DNA from: Gallionella sp.
GTDB lineage: Bacteria; Pseudomonadota; Gammaproteobacteria; Burkholderiales; Gallionellaceae
Assembly: GCA_003153155.1 (NCBI GenBank)
Contig: PLWV01000004.1
Coordinates: 40,578-104,577, forward strand
Direction: 5' to 3'
Length of the DNA stretch: 64,000 bases
A program made the translations under genes and the position numbers. Each line of letters starts with the position of its first letter. The first letter of the stretch is position 1. Below are positions 59,303 to 64,000 of this stretch, one piece after another. A model generated the notes under the pieces. The model ran no database searches and was not told the origin of the DNA. It saw only the letters and a program-made list of their open reading frames with translations.

Positions 59303-60091
59303 TCAGGGATAATTCTTGAATCTGCCCGTGGCGCTGAGGGTGGTAATGTTCTGTGTACCCATGCGAAATGCAGCAAACTTTCTTGAACCTTCGAGGCTCT
59401 GGGTTTTGTCTTCGATGCGGGACCCGAATTTGTTTGGAAAATGTCCGTTCAGCCATTTCAAGATCGGCATGAGCTCCCGCCTTTCCGCAACGGTGGCTGC
59501 TTCGTCCATTTCGAACACGCCCAGGCCTTTTTCAACAGCGTGGAGATAATTGTCCGAATCGCGGATGCTGGTAAGAAATGGCAGTTTCAGGGAATTAAGG
59601 AAACGCTCCAGCAACACATAGATTGAAGAGGACGAGCTGCGCACCCGGTTGGCAACCACCGCGATCTTCGCTTTGGAAGTGCGTGCGCCACCGAACAGAA
59701 ATAGCTCTTTGATAAAATCGGCGGTGGCGTGAATATCGATCGGAGATGGCGCGACTGGGATCACGATAAAGTTCGACTTGCGCACGAGCTCCTGAAGCAA
59801 CAAACCTTTCGCTCCGGCAGGCGCATCGATGATCATGACTTCGGTGTCCGCAGGAACCCATGCATGCAAACTACGCAAGGGAACGGCTCCCTTGACCGGC
59901 GCGGCGTTGGCCCCATGGATCTTCTCCGCATCATCGGGCCGTACCCGCAGCCATTGTATGCTCGAACCCTGCGGATCGTAGTCCATGATCGCAGTCCGGA
60001 TTTTCTTGCTGGCATAGTAACTGGCAAGATTGGTGGTCAGGGTGGTCTTCCCTGAACCCCCCTTGGAATTGATGACCAGTATCGTCAGCAT
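59303..60091 (-). CDS. orphan ParA-family ATPase
   Basis: 262 residues. Deviant Walker A INSKGGSGKTTLTTNLA, then MDYDPQGSS and IIDAPAG, the standard P-loop ATPase set of ParA/Soj/MinD-like proteins. No parB or centromere-like repeat is evident nearby, and the C-terminal 40 residues are polar and unconserved. It may position a local complex or derive from a lost plasmid or prophage. A broken membrane-protein gene ends 22 bp upstream of its start. Confidence 0.82.
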   Translation of the reverse strand: MLTILVINSKGGSGKTTLTTNLASYYASKKIRTAIMDYDPQGSSIQWLRVRPDDAEKIHGANAAPVKGAVPLRSLHAWVPADTEVMIIDAPAGAKGLLLQELVRKSNFIVIPVAPSPIDIHATADFIKELFLFGGARTSKAKIAVVANRVRSSSSSIYVLLERFLNSLKLPFLTSIRDSDNYLHAVEKGLGVFEMDEAATVAERRELMPILKWLNGHFPNKFGSRIEDKTQSLEGSRKFAAFRMGTQNITTLSATGRFKNYP

Positions 60092-60112
60092 ACTGTCCCT
60101 TTCTTTTTGGTG

Positions 60113-60586
60113 CTACACAACCGGAGAACTGGCCGCGAGTTTTCGAATATAGTCCGCGAACTCGGGATCTTCGCCGCGCAGCAAGGCGGGTAACAAAGAG
60201 CGAAAATCGGCGCGGTTACACCATTCGCCCATTATAGTCCTCCCACGAACGCCAGCGTCTTAACTGCTTCTCCTTCATGCCGTCTTCGTAGAGCAGCAAA
60301 TAGGCGCGCTCGAACAATGAAATCAGCATACTGAAGATGATGAACATGCGCTCGCGCTGTTCGGCTGAAAGTGAGGGAGTTTCTTCGCTGGCGAACATGC
60401 GCAGGTCGGGGTGTTCCAGCGTGATCTTGAGGAACTCCTGTAGTTGTCGGAGAGCGGTTGATAGACTTCCTCTTCCTCGTTGTCGCGCTCTTTGCGTTGC
60501 TCGAAGATGAACACGTAAATCGCCAGCGGCAGACCGACCACTGTCACCACATAGCTAAGGAGTTCCCAAATTCGTATTGCCGACAT
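60113..60586 (-). pseudogene. membrane-anchored hypothetical protein with two frameshifts
   Basis: It starts at 60586 (MSAIRIWELLSYVVTVVGLP, one membrane helix). The first frame is lost near 60440, where an AGG run appears one base short; the reading continues FLKITLEHPDLRMFASEE and further hydrophobic helices. A second shift near 60230 (one extra A) joins DYNGRM to CNRADFRSLLPALLRGEDPE, ending KLAASSPVV at 60113. The rejoined protein of about 155 residues has consistent composition, so this is a recently broken gene. No family recognised. Confidence 0.55.
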
Positions 60587-60772
60587 AGTGATATCTTTCC
60601 GGTTTGCTCAAAAAATTATCTCGCCCTCAAAAATGTTCAGTGAACCATAGTCCGTTGAGTGCCCTGCGTCAAATATTAGTTGCAAATTGTTGACTGATAG
60701 GGTTTGCATCATTATCATGCCATGCAGCAGGATTCCGGAATTTCTAATTTTGACATTGGATGAGGTAACGAG

Positions 60773-61240
60773 ATGGTAGTGCAAAAGGCAAAATCGGCTA
60801 CAAAAAAAGTGGCTGCAGCTAAAACCAAGACTAAGACAAGCAGTGCAGTTTCCAGCAAACCGAAGACCACTAAAGCAGGGGTAGCGACGACTGCGAAGAA
60901 ACCAGTGGTGAAAAAACCAGCAGCGAAAAAACCGGCGGCAAAAAAGACTTTGGTCGCAATTTCAGAACCGAAAAAGACCGAAGCACCCGCAGTGAAAAAA
61001 ATGGCAACCCCTGTTGTGGAAAAGAAAGCTCCGGCGATGAAAGCTCCGGAGACGAAAGCTCCAGACACCAAGGCCAAGCCAGCCACCACTCAGAAAACGG
61101 TAGCGAAACCAACCCCTGAAGAACGCTATCGTCTGGTGGAGACAGCAGCTTACTTCATCGCTGAACAGCATGGTTTCCAAGGACGCTCGGACGAGCATTG
61201 GGCGGCTGCCGAGCGTGAGGTTGCGGCAAAACTGGGCTAG
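60773..61240 (+). CDS. histone H1-like lysine/alanine-rich protein with DUF2934 end
   Basis: 155 residues. Residues 1-110 are a K/A/P-rich low-complexity tail (repeats of KKPAAKK and TKAP type) like bacterial H1/AlgP proteins, expected to bind DNA or RNA non-specifically. The last 40 residues (RYRLVETAAYFIAEQHGFQG then RSDEHWAAAEREV) form a DUF2934 domain. A good ribosome site (GAGGTAACGAG) precedes the ATG. Likely nucleoid-associated. Confidence 0.8.
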   Translation: MVVQKAKSATKKVAAAKTKTKTSSAVSSKPKTTKAGVATTAKKPVVKKPAAKKPAAKKTLVAISEPKKTEAPAVKKMATPVVEKKAPAMKAPETKAPDTKAKPATTQKTVAKPTPEERYRLVETAAYFIAEQHGFQGRSDEHWAAAEREVAAKLG

Positions 61241-61501
61241 GACTGCACCGTTTTCCATTGCCGTTGTGGCTGAGGAGCGGGTGAGAGTTGCTGCCGAAAG
61301 ATTTATCCGCAATACATCAATGTGCTTCTGCCTCAACCACAAGACTGCCTGCAGCCTTTCACTGGCCCATGAAGCAATGCGGCTGAGTGTCGGATAGGAT
61401 GCCACTACCCAAGAGGACTTGTATCACGCCGTTGCGATCATTCCTACAGCGCGGAAGCGGTGAACGGCTCATTATGTCTGTAACTATTTCCATTAACATG
61501 A
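61241..61501. other. intergenic region, no supported gene
   Basis: About 260 bp between the histone-like gene and the small membrane-peptide gene. Open frames exist but have no ribosome site or recognisable family. Confidence 0.4.
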
Positions 61502-61529
61502 AATAAAAAGGCCTAGCTGAAGCTAGGCC
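61502..61529 (-). terminator. rho-independent terminator downstream of the small membrane peptide gene
   Basis: Minus strand: GGCCTAGCT-TC-AGCTAGGCC (perfect 9-bp stem) followed by TTTTTATTT. Confidence 0.85.
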
Positions 61530-61567
61530 GCCCCGGTATTGCCGGTTGGGGTAATGCGAACTGCTAC

Positions 61568-61651
61568 TTAAGATTTGCCGGAAAACAAAACCATCAGACA
61601 CAGAATGATAAATGGCGATAAGACAAACGGTAGAACCAAAAAAGTTGGCAC
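61568..61651 (-). CDS. 27-residue membrane peptide
   Basis: A GTG at 61651 is preceded by CAGGAGG at ideal spacing. It encodes 27 residues, nearly all hydrophobic (MPTFLVLPFVLSPFIILC ... SGKS), i.e. one membrane helix with a short polar end. A strong terminator follows within 40 bp. It lies 268 bp downstream of an MgtA-type Mg2+ ATPase on the same strand. E. coli has a small membrane protein, MgtS, that stabilises MgtA; a similar role here is only a hypothesis. Confidence 0.55.
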   Translation of the reverse strand: MPTFLVLPFVLSPFIILCLMVLFSGKS

Positions 61652-61919
61652 AGAAAACCTCCTGAAGAAAAATTAATGGAACTTGCGTACGCCACAGCAG
61701 CTTTATTACGACTTTCGATAGCAAACCGTCAGTCTCTAATTAAGGCCGAAATTGGGCTGGCAATGCGGCCCGGAAATGGAGACATCAGTCGATCCAAAAG
61801 GCAAGATTAATATGGTACTCGTCAAGAACGGTTTGATCGAAAGTCGGCTTTGTGTCGTAAAGTGGCCATGGTCGAACGGCCAGCAGATGGTCGAGGTTAG
61901 TAAGCTGGCCGATGAGGTC

Positions 61920-64000
61920 TTAGCGCACCGGGAAATGCCGGTAGAATAATCGCTTCACGAATTCAACCGCCACGAGATAACAGAACACTATTGCCAGCAG
62001 GATCAGGAAGAACAACGGCGGCGGAGCAACGAAGCCGAGATGTGTTGCAAGTGGTGTGAAAGGCAACGCTACGGCTATCAGAACGACCACCAACGAAGTG
62101 GCGGTCAGCGCAACGCTTGGCCGACTCTTGAAGGGGTTGCCCCGGGTGCGGATGATGAAGATCACCAGGACCTGGGTGGCGATGGATTCGATGAACCAGC
62201 CGGTGTGGAACAGTGCCTCACCTGCGCTGAAGACTTTCAGCAGGATGAAGAACATCAGGAAATCGAATACCGAGCTGACCGGCCCGACCACCCACATATA
62301 GTTGCGGATAAAGGTAGTGTCCCAGTGCCTGGGATGGGTCAGATAAATGTTGTCCACGTTATCCATAGGGATCGGAAGTTCAGAAACGTCGTAGAGCAGA
62401 TTGTTGAGCAGGATCTGTGCGGGCAACATCGGCAGGAAGGGGAGGAACAGCGTCGCACCGGCCATGCTGAACATGTTCCCGAAATTGGAGCTCGTCCCCA
62501 TCATGATGTATTTCATGATGTTGGTGAAGGTGCGCCGCCCTTCCAGCACGCCTGCGTGCAGCACGTTCAGATCTTCTCGCAACATGATCATGTCGGCCGC
62601 CGCTTTAGCCACGTCCACTGCGCTGTCCACCGAGATGCCGACGTCTGCCGAATGAAGCGAAGGTGCATCGTTGATGCCGTCGCCGAGATAACCGACCGTG
62701 TGCCCCTGTGCTTTTAGCGACAGGATGACGCGGTTCTTCTGCGCCGGTGTGACACGACAGAGCAGGTTGGCCTCCCTCACTCGAACCGCCAGTGTTGGGT
62801 CGTCCATCTGCTGTATCTCGCTTCCGGTCAGCACGCCCGCGACTGGCATACCCAGTTGATCACACACATACCGGGTGACCAGTTCGCTGTCGCCGGTGAC
62901 GATCTTGACGATCACCCCGTCTGCCGCCAGCGCCTTGAGTGCATGCGCCGCGCTCGCCTTCGGCGGATCAAGGAAGGCGGCGAAGCCGGCGAAGATCAGT
63001 TCGGTTTCATCATCGACGACGGCATGCGGATGGTCCAGTGCCACCGGTCGCCAGGCGATGCCGAGCACTTTGAAGCCTTCCCGTTCGAGGCTATCGTGCA
63101 AGGCCTGGATCGATGCCAGTGCTTTCTCATCCAGCGGTTGCGCGCCTTGCGCTTCGCCCACCGCATATTGCGTGGACAGCTTGAGGATATCCTCGGGCGA
63201 GCCCTTGACCACGAGCAGCCGTTTCTCGCCCTGATCGACCAAGACGGAGACGCGCCGCCGTTCAAAGTCGAAGGGCACCTCGTCGATCTTGCGCCAGCTG
63301 CTTGCGTCGATTTCCTTGTGCTCGAGGATCGCGTCATCCAGCGGACTCTTGAGGCCGGTCTCGAAATAACTGTTGAGGTAGGCCAGCTGCAACACTTGCG
63401 CGCTGTCGTTGCCTTGCGCGTCAAGGTGGCGTTCCAGCTGGATGTGTCCCTCGGTGAGTGTGCCGGTCTTGTCGGTGCACAGCACGTCCATGCTGCCCAG
63501 ATTGTGAATGGCGGCGAGCCGCTTCACGATCACCTGCTTTTTCGCCATGCGCAAGGCACCGCGCGACAGCGTCACCGTGATCACCATCGGCAACAACTCC
63601 GGCGTGAGGCCGACGGCCAGCGCGATGGCGAACAGGAACGACTCGAGGAACGGCCGGTGAAAAAAAGCGTTGATCAAAAAGACGAACAGCACCAGCAGGA
63701 AAGTCAGGCGCATGATCAGCATGCCGAAGCTCTGGGTGCCCAGCTCGAAAGCAGTGGGCGGCGGTTTGACCATCAGCGATTCAGCGATATTGCCCACCGC
63801 CGTGTCCGCTCCGGTACGGCATACCATGGCCTTGGCCATCCCGCTGATGACGGAAGTGCCCATGAACACGGCATTCTCGGCCTGGCTGAGGTCTGCCGCC
63901 GGCGCCGGCAATTCGCGTGCATGTTTCTCCACCGGATAGGATTCGCCCGTCAGCAACGACTGGTTGATGAAGAAGTCCTTGGCCTCGAGCAATCGACTAT
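61920..64000 (-). CDS. mgtA: P-type Mg2+-transporting ATPase (MgtA/MgtB), N-terminus outside window
   Basis: 693 codons are inside the window and the frame runs past 64000, so roughly the first 200 residues are missing. Visible: TGESYPVEKH of the actuator domain, the phosphorylation site CTDKTGTLTEG, the hinge GDGINDAPSLHSADVG and six C-terminal membrane helices (LPFLPMLPAQILLNNLLYD, PIPMDNVD). These are typical of P3B Mg2+ importers. There are no frameshifts. Regulation would lie upstream, outside the window. Confidence 0.93.
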   Translation of the reverse strand, partial: SRLLEAKDFFINQSLLTGESYPVEKHARELPAPAADLSQAENAVFMGTSVISGMAKAMVCRTGADTAVGNIAESLMVKPPPTAFELGTQSFGMLIMRLTFLLVLFVFLINAFFHRPFLESFLFAIALAVGLTPELLPMVITVTLSRGALRMAKKQVIVKRLAAIHNLGSMDVLCTDKTGTLTEGHIQLERHLDAQGNDSAQVLQLAYLNSYFETGLKSPLDDAILEHKEIDASSWRKIDEVPFDFERRRVSVLVDQGEKRLLVVKGSPEDILKLSTQYAVGEAQGAQPLDEKALASIQALHDSLEREGFKVLGIAWRPVALDHPHAVVDDETELIFAGFAAFLDPPKASAAHALKALAADGVIVKIVTGDSELVTRYVCDQLGMPVAGVLTGSEIQQMDDPTLAVRVREANLLCRVTPAQKNRVILSLKAQGHTVGYLGDGINDAPSLHSADVGISVDSAVDVAKAAADMIMLREDLNVLHAGVLEGRRTFTNIMKYIMMGTSSNFGNMFSMAGATLFLPFLPMLPAQILLNNLLYDVSELPIPMDNVDNIYLTHPRHWDTTFIRNYMWVVGPVSSVFDFLMFFILLKVFSAGEALFHTGWFIESIATQVLVIFIIRTRGNPFKSRPSVALTATSLVVVLIAVALPFTPLATHLGFVAPPPLFFLILLAIVFCYLVAVEFVKRLFYRHFPVR

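Noticed and set aside
59134-59376. 80-residue minus-strand frame overlapping the end of parA
   Set aside because: Its start lies inside parA without a ribosome site and it has no recognisable family; left as part of an unassigned gap.
61752-61949. 65-residue plus-strand frame converging on mgtA
   Set aside because: No convincing ribosome site and it overlaps the mgtA 3' end; support is too weak.

Overview
The window reads as chromosome of a betaproteobacterium, most likely Nitrosomonadales (Gallionellaceae-like). This is an inference from gene content and order: pilC-pilD-coaE-zapD-yacG, a Nudix-ThiE fusion, argJ and secA, a complete mraZ-to-lpxC cell-wall cluster, and a lip/dat/dacC cluster. 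No rRNA or tRNA was seen. One structural RNA is clear: rnpB (RNase P RNA) near 40.7-41.0 kb.

Layout. 0-1.6 kb: a frameshifted NHL-repeat lipoprotein that runs off the left edge. 1.8-9.7 kb: housekeeping genes lgt, a CNNM/CorC protein, pilC, pilD, coaE, zapD, yacG and nudix-thiE. 9.7-13.2 kb: small genes, a 536-bp inverted-repeat element, an ATPase remnant and a degenerate EAL protein. 13.4-19.6 kb: argJ, a cyclic-nucleotide-binding protein, secA, an M23 peptidase and dciA. 20-39.5 kb: the dcw cluster on the minus strand, driven by a strong sigma70 promoter overlapped by four MraZ boxes and joined by many ATGA stop/start overlaps. 39.8-42 kb: a zinc-ribbon membrane protease, rnpB and lipA. 42.1-48.7 kb: an accessory island between lipA and lipB with a decayed zeta-toxin-like gene, a nucleotidyltransferase pair, broken small genes, a frameshifted trypsin-like protease and a type IIG restriction-modification enzyme. 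48.8-56.1 kb: lipB, DUF493, dat, dacC, a PCuAC copper chaperone, argB, a pyrimidine nucleotidase, slmA and DAHP synthase. 56.2-61.7 kb: a second accessory stretch with a papain-like protease between matching palindromes, a decayed phage lysis cassette, an orphan ParA, a broken membrane gene, a histone-like protein and a 27-residue membrane peptide. 61.9-64 kb: MgtA-type Mg2+ ATPase, cut by the right edge.

The most unusual signal is a family of short palindromic elements (about 55-145 bp) that lie both between genes and in frame inside essential genes: ddl, murC and murE, with a fragment in the secA linker. One copy sits inside a MITE whose second copy in the window is an exact empty site. The stems change in a compensatory way between copies while reading frames stay open. 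This resembles the Rickettsia palindromic elements that invade proteins.

A second theme is that single-base indels break many accessory genes, whereas I saw none in the core genes.
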